DNA from: Lachnospira sp. UBA4346 | GTDB taxonomy: Bacteria > Bacillota > Clostridia > Lachnospirales > Lachnospiraceae | Direction of reading: 5' to 3' | DNA: 64,000 nucleotides | Assembly: GCA_002394205.1 (NCBI GenBank) | Contig: DGTC01000060.1 | Coordinates: 1-64,000 of the forward strand | Shown: positions 46,779-56,500 of the stretch, in pieces | How the letters are laid out: the number at the start of each line of letters is the position of its first letter | How positions within the stretch are numbered: position 1 is the stretch's first letter | Translations under genes and position numbers: made by a program | Notes under the pieces: model-generated | The model's database searches: none | Seen by the model: the letters and a program-made list of their open reading frames with translations, nothing else | Told to the model about the DNA's origin: nothing

Positions 46779-47181
46779 TGCAAAAGAAACATTTGCAGTA
46801 GGATATGAATTAGGACAACGTGCCGTTTCCGGTCAGATTTATCGTCTGGATGGAGATTTAGGTGTGGGTAAGACCGTATTTACACAGGGGTTTGCAAAGG
46901 GACTTGGGATTGAAGAACCGATTAACAGTCCGACATTTACGATTATTCAGGTCTATGAAGAGGGCAGACTTCCATTATATCATTTTGATGTATATCGTAT
47001 TGCGGATATTTCAGAAATGGACGAATTAGGATACGAAGAATATTTCTTTGGAGATGGCGTGTGTCTTGTCGAATGGGGCAATCTGATTGAAGAATTATTA
47101 CCGGAAGATACGATTCAGATTACTATTGAAAAGGACTTGGAAAAAGGATTTTCCTATCGTAAAATAACAATAGAAGAGTAA
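46759..47181 (+). CDS. tsaE: tRNA t6A modification ATPase TsaE
   Basis: 140 aa P-loop protein: DGDLGVGKTVFTQGFAKGLG is the Walker A region; INSPTFTIIQVYEEG and HFDVYRI are diagnostic. It works with TsaB and TsaD to make N6-threonylcarbamoyladenosine at A37 of ANN-decoding tRNAs. tsaB follows by 25 nt and tsaD lies 2.9 kb downstream. Confidence 0.95.
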   Translation: MVKETFDAKETFAVGYELGQRAVSGQIYRLDGDLGVGKTVFTQGFAKGLGIEEPINSPTFTIIQVYEEGRLPLYHFDVYRIADISEMDELGYEEYFFGDGVCLVEWGNLIEELLPEDTIQITIEKDLEKGFSYRKITIEE

Positions 47182-47206
47182 GAAACTTCAGAAAGGAAGT
47201 ATAAAC

Positions 47207-47917
47207 GTGAGAGTTCTAGCGATTGAAAGTTCGGCTGTAACGGCATCTGTGGCAATCGTCACAGATGAAGTACTCACAGCAGAATATACAATGAATTATA
47301 AAAAGACACATTCACAGACACTTTTGCCGATGATTGATGAAATCTGCAAAATGACGGATGTGGATGTAAATAGTATTGATACGATTGCAGTATCGGTTGG
47401 ACCGGGGTCTTTTACAGGTTTGCGTATTGGTGTGGCAACGGGCAAGGGAATTGCCCTTGCAACAGGGGCAAAGATGGTAGAAGTACCGACGTTAGAAGCG
47501 ATGGCATATAATTTCTATGGAACAGGAACAAAGCAGATAATCTGCTCGATTATGGATGCAAGAAGAAGTCATTTGTATATGGGAATGTATCAATTTGGTA
47601 AAGATGGGCAGCTTGAGACACTTCATGACAGCGATCAGTTATCATTTGAAGAAGTATGTGAAATCTGTAACAAACAGACTGCTCCGATTGTATTTACAGG
47701 AGATGGAATTGATGCAGCAAAGGATTATTTGTCAGAACATTTAAGTGTAGAATATACATATGCACCGGCACATCTGCGTACACAGCGTGCAGGAAGTGTG
47801 GCGATGGCAGGAATTGTTCGTGCAGATAAGGGCGAATATACGGATGCAGCAAGGGTTAAGCCGGATTATTTAAGACCTTCACAGGCAGAAAGAGAACGGG
47901 CAGAACAGCATGGATAA
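47207..47917 (+). CDS. tsaB: tRNA t6A modification protein TsaB
   Basis: 236 aa, ASKHA-type fold: VLAIESSAVTASVAIV at the start and VSVGPGSFTGLRIGVATGKG in the middle are the family marks. It is the scaffold partner of TsaD and lacks its metal site. GTG 47207 is used as the start, behind GAAAGGAAG. It overlaps rimI by 8 nt. Confidence 0.95.
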   Translation: MRVLAIESSAVTASVAIVTDEVLTAEYTMNYKKTHSQTLLPMIDEICKMTDVDVNSIDTIAVSVGPGSFTGLRIGVATGKGIALATGAKMVEVPTLEAMAYNFYGTGTKQIICSIMDARRSHLYMGMYQFGKDGQLETLHDSDQLSFEEVCEICNKQTAPIVFTGDGIDAAKDYLSEHLSVEYTYAPAHLRTQRAGSVAMAGIVRADKGEYTDAARVKPDYLRPSQAERERAEQHG

Positions 47918-48353
47918 GTATCAGATTATGCCGATGACAGCGGATGATGTGGCAGATGTTGCAGCGATTGAGCAACAGATTTTTTCTTTGCCGTGGTCGG
48001 AAAAGTCTTTTTTGGATGCGTGTACAACACAGGAAAATGTATACCTTGTGTGCAGAATGAATGGCCATATTGCAGGTTATTGTGGAATGTGGACGGTGTT
48101 AGGAGAGGGCAATATTACCAATGTAGCAGTGGCACCGGAATACAGAAGACAGGGAATTGCAAAGGCATTGTTACAGGAACTTGAAAGCTGTGCAAAAGAA
48201 AAGAGTGTAACTGTATTTTTCTTAGAGGTTAGAGAAAGTAATACAGGTGCAATTGCACTTTATGAACAATTGGGATTTTCTAATATTGGGAAGCGAAAGC
48301 GGTTCTATGAGCGTCCGGTTGAAGATGCGATTGTAATGTCAAAAATGAAATAA
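47910..48353 (+). CDS. rimI: Ribosomal protein S18 alanine N-acetyltransferase
   Basis: 147 aa GNAT-family enzyme. The acetyl-CoA binding segment is VAPEYRRQGIAKALLQELE and the C-terminal ALYEQLGFSNIGKRKRFYE is typical of RimI. It overlaps tsaB, the standard tsaE-tsaB-rimI order in Firmicutes. Confidence 0.92.
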   Translation: MDKYQIMPMTADDVADVAAIEQQIFSLPWSEKSFLDACTTQENVYLVCRMNGHIAGYCGMWTVLGEGNITNVAVAPEYRRQGIAKALLQELESCAKEKSVTVFFLEVRESNTGAIALYEQLGFSNIGKRKRFYERPVEDAIVMSKMK

Positions 48354-48418
48354 TTTTAGTGAAAATATGGAATTTGTTCAGATAAATACAGAGAAAATGA
48401 TATAGATAGGAAATAAAA

Positions 48419-49333
48419 ATGTTAGACGTATGTTTGTTAGGAACCAGTGGAATGATGCCGTTGCCGGGCAGATGGCTGACTGCCTGTATGACGAGATATA
48501 ACGGCAGTAGTCTGTTAATTGATTGTGGTGAAGGAACACAGATTGCAATAAAAGAGAAGGGATGGAGTTTTCATCCGATTGATATCATCTGTTTTACACA
48601 TTACCATGCAGATCATATCAGTGGATTACCGGGATTATTATTAACCATTGGTAATTCGGACAGAACAGAACCTATTACACTGATAGGTCCAAAGGGATTA
48701 TCAAAGGTTGTAGCAGCCTTAAGGACAATTGCACCGGAATTGCCATATGAATTAAAGTTTATTGAATTAAGTGCACCGGAAGAAAAAGTTCAGATTAAGG
48801 GGTATCAGATTACGGCATTTAAAGTGCAGCATGCGGTTCCATGTTACGGTTATACCATTGATATTCCAAGAATTGGCAAGTTTGATGTGACAAGAGCGAT
48901 GAGCCAGAATATTCCGCAGCGTGCATGGAATAAGTTACAGCATGGAAATACAGTCGAGATGGATGGCGTTGTTTACACACCGGATATGGTTATGGGAGCA
49001 CCAAGAAAAGGAATTCGCATGACGTATTGTACGGATACACGGCCTGTTCCATCAATTGCAGAGCATGCAGAAGGTGCAGATCTCTTTATTTGTGAAGGGA
49101 TGTATGGGGAAAAGGGAAAAGAGGCGAAAGCAAAAGAATATAAACATATGACCTTTAAGGAGGCTGCGCAGATTGCAAAACAGGCAAATGTACGTGAAAT
49201 GTGGCTTACACACTTTAGTCCATCGCTGGTTCGGCCGATAGATTATATAGATAGTATTCGTAAAATTTATGCAAATGCATCATTAGGTTCGGATGGAAGA
49301 ACGGCAGAATTGCTGTTTGAAGATGAAGAATAA
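48419..49333 (+). CDS. rnz: Ribonuclease Z
   Basis: 304 aa metallo-beta-lactamase fold. FTHYHADHISGLPGLL is the HxHxDH zinc site; MTYCTDTRP and the C-terminal LTHFSPS supply further ligands. It trims tRNA 3' ends where CCA is not encoded. It lies 65 nt after rimI, inside a tRNA-modification gene group. Confidence 0.94.
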   Translation: MLDVCLLGTSGMMPLPGRWLTACMTRYNGSSLLIDCGEGTQIAIKEKGWSFHPIDIICFTHYHADHISGLPGLLLTIGNSDRTEPITLIGPKGLSKVVAALRTIAPELPYELKFIELSAPEEKVQIKGYQITAFKVQHAVPCYGYTIDIPRIGKFDVTRAMSQNIPQRAWNKLQHGNTVEMDGVVYTPDMVMGAPRKGIRMTYCTDTRPVPSIAEHAEGADLFICEGMYGEKGKEAKAKEYKHMTFKEAAQIAKQANVREMWLTHFSPSLVRPIDYIDSIRKIYANASLGSDGRTAELLFEDEE

Positions 49334-49366
49334 ATAAGAAGATGTGTTTGGGATGGGAGGCATATT

Positions 49367-49963
49367 ATGAACAAAAAATATGTAAAGATTACAGCTGTCA
49401 TTTTAACGATGGTTATTGGTGCTTTGGCATACTATTATTATCTGTCGAATAAGACACCGTCATCAGATGCGACGGATCAATCTGTTACGAATCAGGAGGT
49501 AGCAGAATTGATAACGAGGGATTTGCAGAAGAATTATCCGGAATCGCCAAAAGAAGTTATTAAGTTCTATATGCGCATCGCCAAACAATATTACAATACA
49601 GATAATTCAGAAGAAACCGTTGAAAAGCTGGGGAAACAGGCAAGATTGTTATTTGATGATGAATTAAAGAGCAAGCAGACAGATGAGCAGTTTTTAACGG
49701 AATTGAAAAAAGAAGTCAAAGAATATAAGAAGGCAAATCGATACATTTCTGATTACCAGATTGATACCAGTAACAGTGTTAAATATCAGACATTGGAGAA
49801 TAGAGAATATGCTTCGATTATGACATTATATTATATTCGTGAAAAAAATAATCTGATTTATTCTTATACAAAGTTTAGATTGCGTAAAGATGATTCTGGA
49901 AGATGGAAGATTCTTTATTGGGAATTGTCAGATGAAGACCAGGGGTCTACAAGTGTTAAATAG
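49367..49963 (+). CDS. Membrane-anchored protein of unknown function
   Basis: 198 aa. One N-terminal hydrophobic segment (about 7-26, ITAVILTMVIGALAYYYYL) without a lipobox cysteine, a short T/S/D-rich linker, and a soluble domain of about 150 residues outside the membrane (EVIKFYMRIAKQYYN; YTKFRLRKDDSGRWKILYW). It resembles DUF6715-type clostridial proteins. Function unknown. GGGAGG precedes ATG 49367. Confidence 0.65.
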   Translation: MNKKYVKITAVILTMVIGALAYYYYLSNKTPSSDATDQSVTNQEVAELITRDLQKNYPESPKEVIKFYMRIAKQYYNTDNSEETVEKLGKQARLLFDDELKSKQTDEQFLTELKKEVKEYKKANRYISDYQIDTSNSVKYQTLENREYASIMTLYYIREKNNLIYSYTKFRLRKDDSGRWKILYWELSDEDQGSTSVK

Positions 49964-49987
49964 AAAATAGAATCGTAGTAAAGAATA

Positions 49988-50027
49988 TTTAGGGGTGATT
50001 ATCGGTTAGTGGATAATCATCCCTAAG
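49988..50027 (+). other. Strong hairpin just before the tsaD ribosome binding site
   Basis: A 16-bp stem (49988-50003 with 50012-50027, allowing G-U) and an 8-nt loop. There is no T run. It ends about 12 nt before the tsaD Shine-Dalgarno, so it may protect or process the mRNA or modulate tsaD translation. Confidence 0.55.
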
Positions 50028-50048
50028 TTACGGAATATGGAGGAAGAA

Positions 50049-51077
50049 ATGGCAAAAGAAGATGTACTCATACTTGCAATAGAGAGTTCATGTGATGAAA
50101 CGGCAGCAGCAGTAGTAAAAAACGGCAGAGAAGTATTATCCAATGTCATTAATACACAGATTGATATTCATACCTTATATGGCGGTGTTGTACCGGAGAT
50201 TGCATCCAGAAAGCATATTGAAAATATCAATCCGGTTATTGAAAAAGCATTGACTGATGCAAATGTTACCTTAGATGATATTACAGCAATCGGTGTAACA
50301 TATGGACCAGGACTTGTTGGTGCATTATTAGTAGGTGTAGCAGAAGCAAAGGCAATTGCATTTGCAACGAAGAAGCCGCTTGTTGGTGTACATCACATTG
50401 AAGGACATATCTCAGCAAATTATGTAGAAAATCCGACATTAGAGCCGCCATTTGCAGCACTGGTTGTATCAGGTGGACATACGCATCTTGTCATGGTCAA
50501 TGATTATGGAAAGTATGAAATTATTGGAAGAACCAGAGATGATGCGGCAGGAGAAGCATTTGACAAGGTAGCAAGAGCTGTTGGTTTGGGATATCCGGGC
50601 GGACCAAAGGTTGATAAGTTAGCAAAAGAAGGCAACCCTCATGCAATTAAGTTTCCACAGGCACATGTGGACGATTCGCCTTATGATTTCTCATTTAGTG
50701 GAATTAAGTCTGCGGTATTAAATTATATCAATGAATGTGAAATGAAAAAGATTGAAATCAACAAAGCAAATTTGGTGGCATCATTCCAGAATGCAGTTGT
50801 GGAAGCATTGGTATCTAGGGCAATGCGTCTTGTAGATGAAAGAAAAATTAAAAAATTAGCCATTGCGGGCGGTGTGGCATCGAATTCGGCGTTGCGTGCA
50901 GCAATGCAGGAGGCATGTGCTGAAAGAAATGTAGAATTCTATTCGCCTTCCCCGAAGTTATGTACAGATAATGCAGTTATGATTGGTTCGGCTGCATATT
51001 ATGATTACTGTAATGGCGTTCGTCATGGTTATGATTTAAATGCTGTTCCGAATCTGAAATTGGGGGAGCGAATCTAG
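50049..51077 (+). CDS. tsaD: tRNA t6A modification enzyme TsaD
   Basis: 342 aa from ATG 50049, with GGAGG at 50039-50043; an in-frame ATG at 50037 overlaps that RBS. ILAIESSCDETAAAVV, the VHHIEGHI metal-binding histidines, VVSGGHTHLV and a late AIAGGVASNSALR are family signatures. It is the catalytic t6A transferase. Confidence 0.95.
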   Translation: MAKEDVLILAIESSCDETAAAVVKNGREVLSNVINTQIDIHTLYGGVVPEIASRKHIENINPVIEKALTDANVTLDDITAIGVTYGPGLVGALLVGVAEAKAIAFATKKPLVGVHHIEGHISANYVENPTLEPPFAALVVSGGHTHLVMVNDYGKYEIIGRTRDDAAGEAFDKVARAVGLGYPGGPKVDKLAKEGNPHAIKFPQAHVDDSPYDFSFSGIKSAVLNYINECEMKKIEINKANLVASFQNAVVEALVSRAMRLVDERKIKKLAIAGGVASNSALRAAMQEACAERNVEFYSPSPKLCTDNAVMIGSAAYYDYCNGVRHGYDLNAVPNLKLGERI

Positions 51078-51116
51078 GATTTTGTAAAATTAATCATGAA
51101 TCATAGGAGAAAGATT

Positions 51117-51839
51117 GTGAAAAAAATAGCAATTATACTGGCAGGTGGAAAAGGAAACCGAATGAAATCGGATATACCGAAACAATATTTGCCGTTATGT
51201 GGCAAGCCGGTATTATATTATTCATTAGCAACATTTGAACGCAGTGGAATGGACGCTATGATTTTAGTGTCTGGGAGCGAAGATATTGATTACTGTGAGA
51301 AAGAAATTATAGAAAAGTATCATGTTGATACTGTGGAACAGATTGTAGCAGGTGGCACAGAGCGTTATTATTCGGTTTATCATGGCATTTTGGCAGCACA
51401 GGAAATTATTACAGATAATGGTTGGCAGGAAGAGGACACGCTTGTGTTTATCCATGATGGTGCAAGACCGTGTATTGATGCAGAGACGATTGCACGTTGT
51501 GAGCAGGATGCGATTAAGACAGGGGCTTGTGTGGCAGCTGTTCCGGTAAAAGATACGATAAAAGTGGTTGATGAACAGAAGTATGCCATAAATACGCCAG
51601 ACAGAAGTACACTCTGGCAGATACAGACACCACAGGTATTTTCTTATCCGTTGGTAAGAGAATCATATGATAAGATGATTGCAGATGCTGACCGGGGAAA
51701 TATTACAGATGATGCTATGGTAGTGGAACAATATTCATCACATAAGGTCAAAGTGACGATGGGAACGTATCAGAATATCAAAGTTACAACGCCGGAAGAT
51801 ATGCAGACGGCAGAGATATTTCTGCACAGTGAGGAATGA
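51117..51839 (+). CDS. ispD: 2-C-methyl-D-erythritol 4-phosphate cytidylyltransferase
   Basis: 240 aa from GTG 51117, with AGGAGA 6 nt upstream; the frame is open to 51096. The motifs IILAGGKGNRMKSDIPKQYL, VFIHDGARPCI, VPVKDTIK and WQIQTPQVFSY are those of IspD. It couples CTP with MEP in the non-mevalonate isoprenoid pathway. A TarI (ribitol-5-P cytidylyltransferase) role is the main alternative, as the families are close. Confidence 0.85.
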   Translation: MKKIAIILAGGKGNRMKSDIPKQYLPLCGKPVLYYSLATFERSGMDAMILVSGSEDIDYCEKEIIEKYHVDTVEQIVAGGTERYYSVYHGILAAQEIITDNGWQEEDTLVFIHDGARPCIDAETIARCEQDAIKTGACVAAVPVKDTIKVVDEQKYAINTPDRSTLWQIQTPQVFSYPLVRESYDKMIADADRGNITDDAMVVEQYSSHKVKVTMGTYQNIKVTTPEDMQTAEIFLHSEE

Positions 51840-51911
51840 CAGGTGTTTTTGTATGGAAGAGGTCATTATCATTACAATGTTAGGAAGAAAATAAAGGGAG
51901 AAATTAATATT

Positions 51912-53234
51912 ATGAAATCGAGAGAGTCTTTTCGAAGCAGACGTGGATTTATTCTGGCGTGCATTGGGTCTGCAGTTGGAATGGGAAATTTATGGATGTT
52001 TCCAACGAGAGTATCATTGTATGGTGGCGGAGCATTTTTGATTCCGTACATCTTTTTTGTTGCATTAATTGGATTTACCGGGGTTATTGGTGAGATGAGT
52101 CTTGGTCGTGCGACAAAGTCTGGTCCGATTAATGCGTTTGGAACAATTTGTGAACAGAGAGGAAAAAGAGGACTTGGAGAGCTGTTAGGGTTCATTCCGG
52201 TGTTGGGAGCATTTGCCATGGCAATTGGTTATACGGTTGTTATGGGATGGATTGTAAAATATGCCGTTGGAACATTTACAGGTTCAACAGTAAAATATAA
52301 TACAGCAGCTGAATATGGAGAAGCCTTTGGAACGATGGCATCTGCATATGGAAATACCGGATGGCAGTTGGTGGCGTTGGCCTTGGCAGTTAGTATTTTG
52401 ATTTTTGGTATCGGCAGTGGAATCGAGAAAGCAAATCGTGTGATGATGCCGTTATTCTTCTGTTTATTTGTCATTTTGGGTATTTACGTAGCATTTCAGC
52501 CGGGAGCAGTGGATGGATATCATTATATTTTCCGAATTGATATGACAGCGTTAAAGAATCCGAAGACTTGGATATTCGCGCTGGGACAGGCATTTTTCTC
52601 ATTATCTGTCGCAGGAAATGGAACGCTTATTTATGGGTCGTATCTGTCAGATTCCGAAAATATTCCGGCATCGGCAGGTCGTGTCGCATTGTTTGATACA
52701 ATCGCAGCAATTTTGGCATCACTTGTTATTATTCCGGCGATGGCAACAACAGGGGCACAGCTGAATCAGGGCGGACCGGGATTATTATTTATTTATCTGC
52801 CGAGTCTGTTTCATTCAATGTTAGGTGGAAGAATTATTGCAATTATTTTCTTTGTTGCCGTATTATTTGCAGGTCTTACATCATTAATTAATTTATACGA
52901 GGTGCCAGTTTCGACAGTACAGGAGAAGTTTAACGTATCGAGAAGAATGGCTTGTATTATTGTAGCAAGTATTGGTGCAGTAGTGTCTGTATTTATTCAG
53001 GGAATTGTATCTGGCTGGATGGATGTATTATCTATTTATATTTGTCCGTTGGGAGCAGGACTTGCAGGAATTTTATTCTTCTGGATTAGTAAGAAGGGGT
53101 ATGTGGAAGAACAGGTCAACACAGGACGTGAGAAGCCGTTTACAAAGTATTTCCTTCCGGTGTGCAGATATATTTACTGTCCAATTTGTATTCTGGTATT
53201 GATTCTTGGAATTATACTTGGTGGTATTGGTTAA
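51912..53234 (+). CDS. Neurotransmitter:sodium symporter family transporter
   Basis: 440 aa from ATG 51912, with AAGGGAG upstream. ACIGSAVGMGNLWMFP is the signature of helix 1 with the sodium and substrate sites; about 11 helices follow (GEMSLGRATKSGPINAFG; AGNGTLIYGSYLS). Bacterial NSS proteins such as LeuT and MhsT import amino acids with Na+. Length is slightly short of the usual 450-500. The substrate is unknown. Confidence 0.87.
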   Translation: MKSRESFRSRRGFILACIGSAVGMGNLWMFPTRVSLYGGGAFLIPYIFFVALIGFTGVIGEMSLGRATKSGPINAFGTICEQRGKRGLGELLGFIPVLGAFAMAIGYTVVMGWIVKYAVGTFTGSTVKYNTAAEYGEAFGTMASAYGNTGWQLVALALAVSILIFGIGSGIEKANRVMMPLFFCLFVILGIYVAFQPGAVDGYHYIFRIDMTALKNPKTWIFALGQAFFSLSVAGNGTLIYGSYLSDSENIPASAGRVALFDTIAAILASLVIIPAMATTGAQLNQGGPGLLFIYLPSLFHSMLGGRIIAIIFFVAVLFAGLTSLINLYEVPVSTVQEKFNVSRRMACIIVASIGAVVSVFIQGIVSGWMDVLSIYICPLGAGLAGILFFWISKKGYVEEQVNTGREKPFTKYFLPVCRYIYCPICILVLILGIILGGIG

Positions 53235-53280
53235 AACAGGAGAGGGAGTAGTAGAGAAAACAAAATAGGAATACGGATAG

Positions 53281-53318
53281 AACGAAAGTGTAAGTGATGA
53301 CACTTTCGTTCTTTTTTT
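53281..53318 (+). terminator. Terminator or dyad operator upstream of the guanidine/urea locus
   Basis: AACGAAAGTGT (53281-53291) pairs with ACACTTTCGTT (53300-53310), followed by a T run. It looks like the NSS-gene terminator, but each arm contains ACGAAAGTG, which recurs near 58593 and 59429 inside the same locus. A dual role as an operator is possible. Confidence 0.65.
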
Positions 53319-53332
53319 GTGCGAAAAAGTAA

Positions 53333-53388
53333 TATTTGGGGCAATTGTGGTAGAGGGGGAAGGTTCGCTACAATCATATCGAACAGGG
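53333..53388 (+). ncRNA. Candidate riboswitch-like pseudoknot, copy A
   Basis: Starts with TATTTGGGGCAATTGT. Stem 1: ATTGTGG (53344-53350) with CTACAAT (53368-53374). Stem 2: GTTCG (53363-53367) in the loop pairs with CGAAC (53380-53384) downstream, giving an H-type pseudoknot. Copy B at 59481-59533 keeps both stems with different bases (compensatory changes). It lies about 140 nt upstream of the biotin carboxylase start. The ligand class is not identified from sequence; guanidine would fit the genes. Confidence 0.6.
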
Positions 53389-53426
53389 AAATTTCAACCG
53401 AATGGACGATTAAGCCTCATATTATC

Positions 53427-53497
53427 TTTTTTGATAGTCGTCCGTTTGTCAAAAATTCCTCTTCATCTATCAGGCAGAGTTCCTCCACAAACCGAAA
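53427..53497 (+). repeat. Second copy of the 14.2-kb repeat (right half)
   Basis: These 71 nt closely match 14155-14226; the longest shared block reads CATCTATCAGGCAGAG, and both end in TCCACAAACCGAAA. Only the right part of the MITE-like element is present here. It ends about 27 nt before the carboxylase start codon and so lies in its leader. Confidence 0.7.
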
Positions 53498-53523
53498 CAG
53501 AAAGAAAAAAGGAGTGTGTTTAT

Positions 53524-56500
53524 ATGTTGAATAAAGTTTTAATCGCCAACCGTGGCGCAATTGCAGTAAGAATTGAGAGAACCTTAAAGAAGATGGGAAT
53601 CGGCAGTGTTGCAGTATATGCAAAGGCGGATATGGATAGTCTGCATGTCGAAAATGCAGATGAAGCAGTATTTTTAGGAGAAGGTAATGCAAAGGAAACG
53701 TATCTGGATATGAACAAAATCATTGAAGCTGCCAAGCAGACAGGTGCACAGGCGATTCATCCGGGATATGGTTTTTTGAGTGAAAATACAGATTTTTGCA
53801 GACTTTGTGAAGAAAATAACATTAAATTTATTGGACCGACACCGGAGCAGATTGAGACATTTGGATTAAAGCATGCAGCAAGAGCGTTGGCAATGAAAGC
53901 GGATGTTCCATTGCTTCCGGGAACAGAATTGCTAAGTGGTGTAGAAGAAGCCGTTGCACGTGCCACGCAGATTGGATATCCGGTTATATTAAAAAGCACC
54001 GCAGGCGGTGGTGGAATTGGTATGCGAATCTGTGCAAATGAGCAGGAATTACAAGATGCATACGAAGCAGTTTGTCATTTGGCAGCAGCGAATTTCAACA
54101 ATGCAGGTGTCTTTTTAGAGAAATATGTTACACGTTCCAGACATGTAGAAGTGCAGATATTTGGAAATGAGTATGGGGAAGCGGTTGCCATTGGTGAAAG
54201 AGATTGTTCCGTACAGCGAAGAAATCAAAAGGTTGTAGAAGAAAGTCCGGCACCAAATATATCTGATGAAGTTCGAAGAAAAATGTATGCAGCGGCAGAG
54301 CGATTGGCAAAGACCGCAGGATACCGCAGTGCCGGAACAGTAGAGTTCTTATATGACGAGACAGAAGAACATTTTTATTTTCTTGAAGTGAATACCAGAC
54401 TTCAGGTAGAGCATGGAATTACAGAAGAAGTGATGGGCGTGGATCTGGTTGAGTGGATGGTCAAAGAAGCAGATGGTTCATTAAAGAATCTAAAGGAACA
54501 GATTCAGGCACCGAAAGGACATGCGATTGAAGTACGAATCTATGCAGAAGACTGTTTGAATGGCTTCCGTCCAAGCAGCGGTAAAGTAGACGAAGTGTAT
54601 TTTGATAAGGATTGTCGAATCGAGACATGGATTCGGAAAGGAATTGAAGTGACATCTTTATTTGATCCGATGCTTGCCAAACTCATCGTTCATGGAACAG
54701 ACAGACAAGATGCCATTCGTAAGATGCGCCATGTCTTAGACGTGTCGAGAGTATATGGAATTACAACGAATTTACAGTATTTAAAGGCGTTGTTTGATAC
54801 ACCGATGTATTGTGAGGCACAGCTGCATACAGGTATGTTAAATGGGTTCTTGCCAGAAGAACATGCACTAGAAGTATTAGATGGCGGTGTACAGACAACC
54901 GTTCAGGATTATCCGGGAATGGTTGGGTATTGGGGCGTTGGCGTACCACCATGTGGACCGATGGATGCGTATAACTTCCGTCTGGGGAATAGTTTATTGG
55001 AAAATGATGCAACAGCAGCAGGATTGGAGATGACATTGTGCGGTGGCAGTTATAAGTTTCGCACGGCGATGAGCTTTTGCATCACGGGTGCAGATATGAA
55101 GCCTACATTAGATGGAACACCGGTACGCATGTATCAGGTTGTCCATGCAATGCCGGGGCAGGTATTGACATTTTCTACCTGTGAATTGGGTATGCGTACC
55201 TATCTGTTAATTGCAGGTGGTTTTGATATGCCACAGGTTATGGGAAGTCGTTCAACCTTTATCGATGGTAAATTTGGCGGACATGGAGGCAGAACGCTTC
55301 GTACCGGTGATGTTCTTCGTGTATTTGATCACTGTATGGTAGATTCCATCGAATCCCTGCCGGAACAATATATCCCACAACTGACACATCATTGGACAAT
55401 TGGCGTATTAGTAGGTCCACAGCCGACAGAAGAATATTTAAAGCCGGACTACTTAGAAACGCTCACAAACAGCGAATATGAAGTCAATTTTAACAGTGCC
55501 AGAACCGGAATTCGTCTGAATGGTCCAATCCCACAGTGGGTTCGGGAAGATGGAGGAGAGGCAGGTCTGCATCCTTCTAATATTCATGACAATGCATATG
55601 CAGTCGGTACATTGGATTTGACAGGAGATCAGTCCATTCTGTTAGGACCAGACGGACCGAGTCTTGGTGGTTTTGTATGCCCGGTAACGACAGCAAGAGC
55701 AGAATTATGGAAGTTAGGACAGCTGCATCCGGGGGACAAGGTGCGTTTCCAATTGTTAAATTTATCACAGGCAGAAGCACTCTATCAGAAGATGCAGGCA
55801 AATCTTGAGAAAAATTATACAGTGCTGCAGCTTCCAGAACCGGACAGAACAATTTGTGCGAAGGATGCGATTCTGGCACAGGAAGTTGTGGCAGATACAC
55901 CGATTTGTATTCGGTTGGATGGAGAGGATAACATTTTGGTAGAATATGGCAAAATGGAATTGGACATTGCCATTCGTTTCCGTGTGCATGTATTGATGAA
56001 TCAGATTCAGGAACGAAAAGAAGAACTGCATATCATTGATTTAACACCGGGAATTCGTTCCTTGCAGATTCATTTTGATGCAGAGCAGATGACGGCACGT
56101 GAAATGACAGAAATCGTTTTAGAATGTAACAGACAGCTTCCGGAACTGACCGATATTACCGTACCGTCAAGAATTATCCGTCTGCCATTGTCATGGGATG
56201 ATCCACAGACGCAGATTGCGGCACAAAGATATCAGCAGACGGTACGTCCGAATGCACCGTGGTGTCCGAGCAATCCGGAATTTATTCGCAGAATCAATGG
56301 ATTGGATTCTGTGAATGATGTACAAAATATCGTCTTTGATGCGAAGTATCTGGTATTAGGATTGGGAGATGTATACCTTGGTGCACCGGTGGCAACACCA
56401 ATTGATCCAAGGCACAGAATGGTAACGACAAAATATAATCCGGCAAGACCGTGGACACCGGAAAATGCAGTGGGTATCGGTGGCGCGTATCTGTGCGTAT

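Noticed and set aside
53319..53523. Guanidine-I (ykkC) or guanidine-III riboswitch
   Set aside because: The conserved sequence blocks I know for these classes are not visible; the pseudoknot found differs in sequence and layout, so no class was assigned.
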